A stretch of 64,000 bases of DNA from the NCBI GenBank assembly GCA_023458375.1, contig JAEWZT010000007.1:62001-126000 (forward strand), given 5' to 3'. Each line of letters opens with the position of its first letter. Within the stretch, counting starts at the first letter, position 1. The notes under the pieces were generated by a model. That model was given only the letters and a program-made list of their open reading frames with translations, did not search any database and was not told where the DNA came from. Source of the stretch: Bacillota bacterium (GTDB lineage Bacteria > Bacillota > Clostridia > Christensenellales > CAG-314). The translations under genes and the position numbers were made by a program. Of the stretch, positions 7,383 through 12,717 are shown piece after piece.

Positions 7383-8076
7383 TTCCCGCCTCCCTTGCTT
7401 CCTTTTCGGCTTTCATTTTCGCTAAGGCTTCTGTTTTTTGCTTTATAGCCGCTTCCATAATTTCAGTTGTCAGGTCGTCAATAGAGATTTTGTTGTAAGC
7501 GGCGACTTTAACAGGGTCAATTTTTAGAATTCTAGCCCTTTCAAGGGTTTTGGGGTCAATTTGAGGGACTATTTCTTTCTTAGGTTCTTCCTTTTTTTCG
7601 GACTTGATAGACTTTGCACCCTTGCCTAGCTCCTCGCTAGCATGTTGGTCGGGGTCTTCGCCTGTTTCAATCTTATAAGCCTTTAACAGGGCATATTTGT
7701 CCGAATAGGTCATCGCCTTGCCAGGTGCCTTGTCTTGCGTGTCAACTCCGTCGCCGTAGGTGGTTATGTCAATAAATTCTTCGGGATTTTCTGTGTTGAT
7801 AAAGCGATAGATTGTTTTGATACGCATAAATAAGTTTGTTTTTTCCGTTTTTTTACCTTGATACTCTGCTGTCGTTATAAAAGCGTTACTATCAATAATT
7901 TCACGGCTTAGGGGGTAACTATATATCCCCAACTCAACCTCAACGGGTTTTACGGCTTCTAATACATCAGCTTCGCCAACAGCCTTATATTGATTTTGCC
8001 CTACTCCTACGCTTAGGTTCTTTGCGACTTTGGTTATTTTGTCGGTCGCGGCCAGCATTTTTTGATAAATGTTCAA
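7372..8076 (-). CDS. erf: ERF-family single-strand annealing protein
   Basis: A 234-residue protein with an ERF N-terminal domain (NQYKAVGEADVLEAVKPV, TYGDGVDTQDKAPGKA, YSDKYALLKAYKI) and a Lys/Glu-rich C-terminal tail with a small helical domain (about 165-215). ERF proteins anneal complementary single strands to circularise or recombine phage DNA. The partner exonuclease follows immediately and SSB is four genes downstream. The start at 8076 is close behind a GGAGG-type site (AAGGAGGAAAATAA). Confidence 0.92.
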   Translation of the reverse strand: MNIYQKMLAATDKITKVAKNLSVGVGQNQYKAVGEADVLEAVKPVEVELGIYSYPLSREIIDSNAFITTAEYQGKKTEKTNLFMRIKTIYRFINTENPEEFIDITTYGDGVDTQDKAPGKAMTYSDKYALLKAYKIETGEDPDQHASEELGKGAKSIKSEKKEEPKKEIVPQIDPKTLERARILKIDPVKVAAYNKISIDDLTTEIMEAAIKQKTEALAKMKAEKEAREAGSEN

Positions 8077-8093
8077 TTTATTTTCCTCCTTAT

Positions 8094-8291
8094 TTAATCA
8101 AAATCAGGTTCGCTTTCTCTCGCTTCGTGCTTATATTCGTCTGTGTATTTGGAAAGGCAGTCCTCGCAGACTGTTTTATCGTTAAAATCGTAATAGTCTT
8201 CGCCGATATAAATAGGCTCGCCGCAGATATCGCAGGTTTTGTTTGACGGGGTTGCGCTTTCGGGTTCGTAGGTGTCGTAGGGGTTTAACAT
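8094..8291 (-). CDS. 65-residue zinc-ribbon phage protein
   Basis: A small acidic protein with two CxxC pairs (KTCDICGEPIYIGED and VCEDCLSKY), the spacing of a small treble-clef or zinc ribbon. It starts within the end of the preceding 47-residue gene (the stop TAA is inside its second codon) after GGGAGGAAAAAGAA. No function recognised; it belongs to the early operon leading into ERF. Confidence 0.68.
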   Translation of the reverse strand: MLNPYDTYEPESATPSNKTCDICGEPIYIGEDYYDFNDKTVCEDCLSKYTDEYKHEARESEPDFD

Positions 8292-8428
8292 TTCTTTTTC
8301 CTCCCTAAAATCTCGTTTAAAATCCTTTCCCCCTCAGCCTCTTTGCGCTGTTTTTCTATTATGAGGTAGGTCAGCTTTACAATGTCTTCCCAGCCCAATC
8401 TCATTACCAGCTCCTCTTGCAGTTTCAT
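8285..8428 (-). CDS. 47-residue phage protein, unknown
   Basis: ATG at 8428 behind GGGAGGAAAAGAAAA; the product reads MKLQEELVMRLGWEDIVKL then a short basic tail ending GRKKKC. It is mostly helical. The upstream XRE gene's frame as written overlaps it by about 95 bp, but one extra A in the A5 run at its start would end that gene at the coupled ATGA. I favour this small frame as the true gene here. Confidence 0.55.
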   Translation of the reverse strand: MKLQEELVMRLGWEDIVKLTYLIIEKQRKEAEGERILNEILGRKKKC

Positions 8429-8831
8429 TTTTCTTTTCCTCCCAATTTGTAATCGCTTTGTATTGAGCGGTTAATCTTCCCAAACATACTTTCGCCCAAT
8501 GGGTTTTGTCCCGATATCCGCACTTTTTCAATTTGTCCTCGTCAAGCAGCACTTCGCACCATTCGCGGGGAAGTCTTACCGAAAAGCGGTAGTTTTGCGG
8601 TTCAAGCGGCTCGGTGCTTTTGCCTACGCTTAAAAGGTCAATTTCTTTTTTAGCGTAAATATCTAGCGGCTTTACTCCCAGCAGGGCGCAGATAGTTTTC
8701 ATATCCGCTACGGTTGGAAGGTTTTTCCCTCTTACTAGCCTGCTTGCATCGGCTTCGGTTACGCCTAACTTGGCGGCGAAATCTTTTTGCAGCAGCTTTT
8801 TATTTTCTAAAATCGCACGGTATCTCGGCAT
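8334..8831 (-). CDS. XRE-family DNA-binding protein (C-terminus doubtful)
   Basis: The N-terminal 60 residues form a Cro/CI-type helix-turn-helix (KKLLQKDFAAKLGVTEADAS, RLVRGKNLPTVADM). The second half (YRFSVRLPREWCEVLLDEDK, TAQYKAITNWEEKK) is a small domain that may bind another protein or ligand. As written the frame continues for about 32 more residues across the downstream gene in an unusual composition (Arg/Gly/His). An extra A in 8428-8432 would end the protein at NWEEKKK. A role as regulator of the early operon is plausible. Confidence 0.65.
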   Translation of the reverse strand: MPRYRAILENKKLLQKDFAAKLGVTEADASRLVRGKNLPTVADMKTICALLGVKPLDIYAKKEIDLLSVGKSTEPLEPQNYRFSVRLPREWCEVLLDEDKLKKCGYRDKTHWAKVCLGRLTAQYKAITNWEEKKNETARGAGNEIGLGRHCKADLPHNRKTAQRG

Positions 8832-8832
8832 T

Positions 8833-9012
8833 TTATTTTTCCTCCTCTATTACTGGCACAAAAGTTATGTAGTCCCACGTTTTCAACGGTGCCAGTTTCC
8901 TTTTCTTCCTTTCGGCGTTTACAATGTCTATGGCTAAATCGTTAGACATTTTGCCGATTAGGACGGTTACAGTTAATAGTTCGGCTAAGCCGTAGAGAAT
9001 GTGGTATTTCAT
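8833..9012 (-). CDS. 59-residue phage protein with hydrophobic N-terminus
   Basis: Starts at ATG 9012 (GGAAGAGCAT in front), overlapping the stop of the upstream gene as ATGA. The N-terminal YHILYGLAELLTVTVLIG is hydrophobic enough for one membrane helix or an amphipathic anchor, followed by a basic segment (NAERKKRKLAPLK). Function unknown. An upstream in-frame start would lie inside the neighbouring gene and is not preferred. Confidence 0.5.
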   Translation of the reverse strand: MKYHILYGLAELLTVTVLIGKMSNDLAIDIVNAERKKRKLAPLKTWDYITFVPVIEEEK

Positions 9013-9719
9013 ATGCTCTTCCTTTTTGCTAGCATCTTTCCGTAAAGCCCGCACTCTTCCAGCGGCACTTCTCTTAAAACCGTCAATTTGCTTGTCCGAA
9101 CCTTACCGTTGCTATTTTTGGGCAAAACAATGTCCTCTACTTTGGTTTTGACTTCCAAAATTGCGAGGTCTTCCCAGCCGCGCCCGAAGTCTAATGCCCA
9201 ATTCAAATGGCATATGTGCAGTCCTTCGCCGCAATCTCGGTCGGTATTCGTTTCAATCGCGTTTGAAATGGTTTTGCCTAATTCATAAAAAAAATTGTTA
9301 TTGTGGCTGGAAAAATATTTATCTCCGTCTTTATGAACCGCCTTGTAAAATGTGGCAGTCGTTTTGGTGTGTTTTATGCCGTAAAAGTCCATAAAGTCAA
9401 AAATACCTTTGGGCAAATAAACGATACGGGCGTTGCCCGATATTTTGATTTTTGAACCTTGGAGATAGTCCACTACCTGCACATTAGAAGAAGCCACTAC
9501 CGAGGAGTTTTCCCTAGCCACTACCGAGGAGTTTTCCCTAGCCTCTACCGAGGAGTTTCCCCAAGCCACTACGCGATAGTAATATCTTTTGTCCACTACG
9601 GCGCGGGTATAAATTGTGCCGAATTCAATGTATATCCTGCCTTTGAAATCGGTTGGGATATCATTTAATTCCTCTTGGCTTTTTACGGTTATTTCGGTTA
9701 GTTTTAAATAGTCTTTCAT
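9009..9719 (-). CDS. Phage protein with short beta-helix repeats and DUF7666-like C-terminus
   Basis: A 236-residue protein. Residues about 52-80 are three near-identical 8-residue repeats (GNSSVEAR, ENSSVVAR, ENSSVVAS) that would stack as a small beta-solenoid. The C-terminal half (FYKAVHKDGDKYFSS, CGEGLHICHLNWALDF, LAILEVKTKVEDIVLP) matches a domain I know as DUF7666-like in phage and bacterial proteins. The 24-bp DNA repeats behind the solenoid are almost perfect, so the copy number may change. It may be a structural decoration or a toxin-like module; function not known. Confidence 0.55.
   Translation of the reverse strand: MKDYLKLTEITVKSQEELNDIPTDFKGRIYIEFGTIYTRAVVDKRYYYRVVAWGNSSVEARENSSVVARENSSVVASSNVQVVDYLQGSKIKISGNARIVYLPKGIFDFMDFYGIKHTKTTATFYKAVHKDGDKYFSSHNNNFFYELGKTISNAIETNTDRDCGEGLHICHLNWALDFGRGWEDLAILEVKTKVEDIVLPKNSNGKVRTSKLTVLREVPLEECGLYGKMLAKRKSI
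9493..9564. repeat. 24-bp tandem repeat, three copies
   Basis: GCCACTACCGAGGAGTTTTC plus CCTA recurs at 9493-9516 and 9517-9540 perfectly, and at 9541-9564 with three changes; eight bases of a fourth copy follow. It encodes the 8-residue repeats of the solenoid protein, so expansions stay in frame. Confidence 0.95.
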
Positions 9720-9774
9720 TTATTTATCTCCCTTTCCTTTTTTGACGGATAGCTTGTCCCATTTTTAAAGTTTT

Positions 9775-10035
9775 TTATAACGCCTCTAATTCCTTGCGGA
9801 TTTTATGTAATTCGGCTTCAAGCTCTATGCGCCTCTCCGCGACGTATTCCTTGTGCTTTCCCAAATTGCGCGGGTTGATGAAGTTGATATTCAATGCAAT
9901 CTCCGCGTTGGAAAAGAACTCTTCGTTGTTAGAACGGTCAACCTTGAAAGGCTGCGCCATAAATTGCTCGTTGGTCATAACCCGCCCGTCTGCTAAAACG
10001 TGGGTTATATTGCAATCTTCACTTCTTTTTTTCAT
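9775..10035 (-). CDS. Small phage early protein, unknown
   Basis: An 86-residue protein beginning MKKRSEDCNITHVLADGRV with a predicted helical, charged C-terminal half (AERRIELEAELHKIRKELEAL) that could be a short coiled coil. It is the first gene of the leftward early operon, with GAGGTGAAGAA in front. No homologue recognised from sequence alone. Confidence 0.6.
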   Translation of the reverse strand: MKKRSEDCNITHVLADGRVMTNEQFMAQPFKVDRSNNEEFFSNAEIALNINFINPRNLGKHKEYVAERRIELEAELHKIRKELEAL

Positions 10036-10096
10036 TTCTTCACCTCGCGATATGATATGTTTTTGGGTTTTTTTGGGTTCGTTCTTGTTAAATGTG

Positions 10097-10146
10097 CTAC
10101 ATATTGCGCTTTTTTAGTTGACAACTACTACATATTGCGGTATATA
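10097..10146 (+). promoter_or_regulatory. Strong promoter with repeated operator at the phage early/lysogeny divide
   Basis: TTGACA (10118-10123), a 17-bp spacer and TATATA (10141-10146) give a near-consensus promoter for the 46-residue gene at 10176. A 12-bp direct repeat CTACATATTGCG occurs at 10097-10108 and 10128-10139, the second inside the spacer, consistent with repressor sites. The -35 lies in GTTGACAACT, whose reverse complement is TTGTCAAC-type and recurs upstream of the immA-like gene. The leftward early operon probably starts from the same region. Confidence 0.6.
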
Positions 10147-10175
10147 GTGATTATCATTACAAAGGAGGTAACGCT

Positions 10176-10316
10176 ATGAATAAGAAACAAACCTCAAAAA
10201 CGGTTGCGACCACTGCCAGTAAGATTCTTCAAGACAACCGTTATAGTCCAGCAGCTAAGTCAACAGCGGGTAGCGCTCTATCGCAAACCCGCACATCACG
10301 CAAGAAAAAGGGCTAA
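10176..10316 (+). CDS. 46-residue phage/mobile-element protein (KQTSK family)
   Basis: ATG 10176 follows AAAGGAGGTAACGCT. The product begins MNKKQTSKTVATTASKIL and continues RYSPAAKSTAGSALSQT with a basic tail. Short proteins of this build (Lys/Gln/Thr start, A-S-K-I-L, S-x-x-A-G-S-A-L-S-Q) recur in mobile elements of many bacteria and have no known function. It ends four bases inside the convergent XRE gene. Confidence 0.7.
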   Translation: MNKKQTSKTVATTASKILQDNRYSPAAKSTAGSALSQTRTSRKKKG

Positions 10317-10525
10317 TCTTTCTTGCTATTGTCCTTCTCAAAGAGCCAAAGTAGATTTACATCCGCAAAATGCCTTACATAAAGCGTTATTCCTTCGTCA
10401 AGCGTGAACTTTCTATCGCCCCATAGTTTTTGGCGAAAAGCTTTAACCGTTATTCCAAGGGTTTTGGCAAGGTCGGCGGCTGTAAGTCTATTTTGCTTCA
10501 TAGCGTATTTAAGGTTTTTATACAT
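10313..10525 (-). CDS. Cro-like helix-turn-helix protein
   Basis: A 70-residue protein with an XRE/Cro-type fold (MKQNRLTAADLAKTLGITV then KAFRQKLWGDRKFTLDEG). It is the size of phage Cro proteins. It stands downstream of a second XRE gene on the same strand, so the two may be antagonistic regulators of the lysis-lysogeny decision. No ligand domain is present. Confidence 0.68.
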   Translation of the reverse strand: MYKNLKYAMKQNRLTAADLAKTLGITVKAFRQKLWGDRKFTLDEGITLYVRHFADVNLLWLFEKDNSKKD

Positions 10526-10536
10526 AGCGCTTTTAC

Positions 10537-10728
10537 CTACTTTTTGAAACAGTTGACGATTTCCTCAACGGAAACGCCGAGGGCGGAAGCAATTAAGGGA
10601 ATGTCTGTAAGAGTTGGCTTAGACTTACCCGCTTCCCACATAGATACGGTAGTATTCCTCTTGCCTATTGAGGTCGCAAAATCCTGCTGCTTTATTCCTT
10701 TTGATTTTCGTAATTCTTTAAGTGTCAT
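10537..10728 (-). CDS. XRE-family repressor/Cro protein
   Basis: A 63-residue helix-turn-helix protein: MTLKELRKSKGIKQQDFATS, NTTVSMWEAGKSKPTL and IASALGVSVEEIVN. ATG 10728 with GGAGAAAAAT is preferred to an upstream TTG. A 15-bp palindrome lies directly before its start, also overlapping the divergent promoter, so auto-regulation is likely. Only the DNA-binding domain is present. Confidence 0.78.
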   Translation of the reverse strand: MTLKELRKSKGIKQQDFATSIGKRNTTVSMWEAGKSKPTLTDIPLIASALGVSVEEIVNCFKK

Positions 10729-10735
10729 ATTTTTC

Positions 10736-10773
10736 TCCAATAATATTGAATTATTTTTATTTCGTGGTATAAT
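10736..10773 (+). promoter_or_regulatory. Promoter with operator before the unknown lysogeny gene
   Basis: TTGAAT (10746-10751), a 16-bp spacer and TATAAT (10768-10773) form a promoter for the gene at 10804. The palindrome TCCAATAATATTGAA (10736-10750) overlaps the -35 and also sits at the start of the leftward XRE gene. The same palindrome (TTCAATATTATTGAA) occurs at 11756-11770 before the second repressor, so one repressor may control both. Confidence 0.6.
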
Positions 10774-10803
10774 ATGCCTATCATAATTAAGGAGAATTTC
10801 AAG

Positions 10804-11481
10804 ATGGGCATAGGTGATAAAGTTACTAATGCAGTCAAAAAACGCAACCTTTTTCTAAATCCTACTGAGGAAGCTTTTATCCGTTTACCTCTCATTTCTT
10901 TAGTGCTTGTGACGGGAGTTGTTACTAAATTAAGTGCTTTAAATCTCAGAGACTCCAACGTCCTCATAATCCGAAGGCTAGGCTATACCATAAAGAAAGG
11001 AGACAAGTTCATAGACGAACACGATACAACTTATTTTGTTGAAGAAATTGACCCTCACTTTATTTATGAATTTGGCGGCGAAGCTAAACTTAGCTTAGAA
11101 GTATTTAAGGTTACATATAGGCGACAACCTTTAGAGTTGCCCAAAAACACAATGCAGCAAATTGCAACCATAAATAACACTATTACTATTACTGCCTCAG
11201 GCGATGTTAGCAATGTAACCGCTAATGCTAATGCTTCACAAGGCTTAACATCCTCGGAAATTTTAAGCATTTTAGAGAATGTTGTTGAAACAAGTTACGA
11301 CATTGAAAATCTGCGCAAAATGATTGAAGAAATCAAGCAATTAAAAGCAAAGCGCGCAGAGATTAAACTCAGTAAGTTGTCTCACTTCCTCAAAAAGGCA
11401 GGAACTGTATGTTTTGAACTTGTTAAAGCTTTTGTAACTACATATGCCGCAGAGTTAGTCGTCAAGGTTATCAGCGGATAA
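10804..11481 (+). CDS. Lysogeny-module protein of unknown function (candidate moron/defence gene)
   Basis: A 225-residue protein; ATG 10804 follows AAGGAGAATTTCAAG. The N-terminal half is a mixed beta region (ISLVLVTGVVTKLSALNL, YFVEEIDPHFIYEF). The middle is a Thr/Ile/Asn-rich strand-like stretch (INNTITITASGDVSNVTANA). The C-terminal half is helical (LENVVETSYDIENLRKMI, EIKQLKAKRAEIKLSKL) with a final weakly hydrophobic helix (VCFELVKAFVTTYAAELV). A Thr/Asn strand followed by a helical bundle recurs at the C-terminus of some phage-exclusion and signalling effectors, which is why I suggest exclusion or abortive infection; this is inference. Its promoter carries a repressor palindrome, so it would be expressed from the prophage. 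Confidence 0.5.
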   Translation: MGIGDKVTNAVKKRNLFLNPTEEAFIRLPLISLVLVTGVVTKLSALNLRDSNVLIIRRLGYTIKKGDKFIDEHDTTYFVEEIDPHFIYEFGGEAKLSLEVFKVTYRRQPLELPKNTMQQIATINNTITITASGDVSNVTANANASQGLTSSEILSILENVVETSYDIENLRKMIEEIKQLKAKRAEIKLSKLSHFLKKAGTVCFELVKAFVTTYAAELVVKVISG

Positions 11482-11626
11482 GTTTTGTTACCACCTTATA
11501 GATTTTGGCTATTGTTTTTGGTTGTAAGGAATAGTCAATTTTTATTGTTGTGGTTTCGTTACGCTCTTTGTAAACGGCTTCAACTACTCCCTTTTCGTTT
11601 TTCATTTGTTTTAATTGCTTTGACAT
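11471..11626 (-). CDS. 51-residue lysogeny-region protein, unknown
   Basis: Starts at ATG 11626 behind GGAGGAAGAAAAA. The basic N-terminus (MSKQLKQMKNEKG) and a short beta-rich segment (TTIKIDYSLQPKTIAKI) give no clear family. It ends 11 bp inside the convergent gene and has its own strong promoter at 11676-11704. It could be an antagonist or accessory regulator. Confidence 0.5.
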   Translation of the reverse strand: MSKQLKQMKNEKGVVEAVYKERNETTTIKIDYSLQPKTIAKIYKVVTKLIR

Positions 11627-11675
11627 TTTTTCTTCCTCCTCCGTTTCTATTTCAAGCCACTTGAAATATGGAACA

Positions 11676-11704
11676 AGTATATTTGATAATAATTGGAATG
11701 TCAA
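11676..11704 (-). promoter_or_regulatory. Promoter for the 51-residue gene
   Basis: On the minus strand TTGACA (11699-11704), a 17-bp spacer and TATACT (11676-11681) match the sigma-A consensus closely. It is back-to-back with the promoter for the repressor at 11785. Confidence 0.7.
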
Positions 11705-11722
11705 GCCCTTTTTACAAAATAA

Positions 11723-11770
11723 TTGAAATATATTTTTGAAATATGTTATACTGCTTTCAATATTATTGAA
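11723..11770 (+). promoter_or_regulatory. Promoter and palindromic operator of the CI-like repressor
   Basis: TTGAAA (11723-11728), an 18-bp spacer and TATACT (11747-11752) precede the repressor gene. The perfect odd palindrome TTCAATATTATTGAA (11756-11770) covers the expected transcription start, which suggests auto-repression. A one-mismatch copy lies at 10736-10750. Confidence 0.65.
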
Positions 11771-11784
11771 TTAAGAAGGTTGTT

Positions 11785-12111
11785 ATGAAAAATAGACTAA
11801 AAGAACTGCGAACAAAGGCGGGACTGCTTCAAAAAGATGTAGCATCATTATTTAGCATAGCGATTAGCACATATAGCTATTGGGAAAAAGGGACATATGA
11901 TATTGACTTAGAAAGTCTCAATCGTCTAGCTAAATATTACGGAGTAACTATCGATTATATTTTGTGTCGGGATGAAGCGCCTTCCCTCACTGTCCCCGAA
12001 GAATACAAAGACCTTCCCGTAGCTTTTTATGAGGGGGCAAAAGACCTTAAACAAGAAGACATTGACGATGTAATAGAGTATATGGAGTTTTTGAAATCAA
12101 AGAAGAAATAA
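11785..12111 (+). CDS. XRE-family phage repressor (ImmR/CI-like)
   Basis: A 108-residue protein with an N-terminal helix-turn-helix (ELRTKAGLLQKDVASLFSI, STYSYWEKGTYDIDLESL, LAKYYGVTIDYILCR) and a short acidic C-terminal extension (KQEDIDDVIEYMEFLKSKKK). The architecture matches the repressors that keep Bacillota mobile elements silent and are inactivated through the paired ImmA protein, whose gene follows. It begins with ATG 11785 behind AAGAAGGTTGTT. Confidence 0.82.
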   Translation: MKNRLKELRTKAGLLQKDVASLFSIAISTYSYWEKGTYDIDLESLNRLAKYYGVTIDYILCRDEAPSLTVPEEYKDLPVAFYEGAKDLKQEDIDDVIEYMEFLKSKKK

Positions 12112-12246
12112 AGGCGCATTAGAAAATAAATAATTGCACTATCAAGTTTGAGAAGCAAAGGAAATGGATGAGAAAGTGGTTAGTGCAGTTTTTGCACTAA
12201 CCACTAAGCACGGAGCCATAAAAAAACTTTACTGAAAATCTATTTG
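12112..12246. other. 13-bp perfect hairpin between repressor and immA-like gene
   Basis: AGTGGTTAGTGCA (12175-12187) and TGCACTAACCACT (12193-12205) form a 13-bp perfect stem with a GTTTT loop. No T-tract follows on the plus strand, so it is a poor intrinsic terminator and may be an operator, attenuator or RNA processing element. Confidence 0.5.
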
Positions 12247-12276
12247 CTGACACACAGTTGTCAACATTAGTATGAT
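12247..12276 (+). promoter_or_regulatory. Promoter for immA-like gene and recombinase
   Basis: CTGACA (12247-12252), an 18-bp spacer and TATGAT (12271-12276). The predicted start near 12283 leaves only about six bases before the GTG at 12289, so this transcript might be nearly leaderless. The spacer holds AGTTGTCAAC (12256-12265), the reverse complement of GTTGACAACT at 10117-10126. Confidence 0.5.
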
Positions 12277-12288
12277 AAAATAACCTCT

Positions 12289-12717
12289 GTGGATGCCATA
12301 CTTGCAAAACTATATTTGATAGCCGCAGAGAAGAGCATAAGAATTGATTTTCGCTCTTTGCACAATAAGCTGGGTTTCGCTTTGTGCTATAACGGCGGTT
12401 ATGCGATTGCAATTGATTACGAACGGACAAAAAGCGAAAAAGAAGAAAAACAGGTAGTCGCGGAAGAAATAGCGCATTGCATAACTAACACACTGTATCC
12501 TGTTTCGGCGCTTAATGTGTTTGATAGCAAAGAAATAGTAAGAGCGGAAAAGAAAGCGCAAGACTACGCTTCAACTCTCTTAGTTGCCCTTGAAACTCTT
12601 ACGCCCTTATTAAACTTGCCTTATTACGAGATAGCGGAAGAACTGAATGTTGAAGAAAAAATGGTTATAAAAGCCATAGAATATTATGTAAAAAAAGGAA
12701 TGTTGAATGAATACTAA
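12289..12717 (+). CDS. immA: ImmA/IrrE-like protein, protease site atypical
   Basis: A 142-residue protein of ImmA size. The core QVVAEEIAHCITN corresponds to the HExxH zinc motif of ImmA peptidases, but the first His is replaced (EEIAH), a form also common in phage relatives. A further VRAEKKAQDYAS fits the third ligand region, and the C-terminus is a winged-helix-like segment (IAEELNVEEKMVIKAIEYYV). It would cleave or sequester the adjacent repressor upon damage signals. The GTG 12289 start lacks a clear ribosome site; the end overlaps the recombinase gene by 11 bp. Confidence 0.72.
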   Translation: MDAILAKLYLIAAEKSIRIDFRSLHNKLGFALCYNGGYAIAIDYERTKSEKEEKQVVAEEIAHCITNTLYPVSALNVFDSKEIVRAEKKAQDYASTLLVALETLTPLLNLPYYEIAEELNVEEKMVIKAIEYYVKKGMLNEY

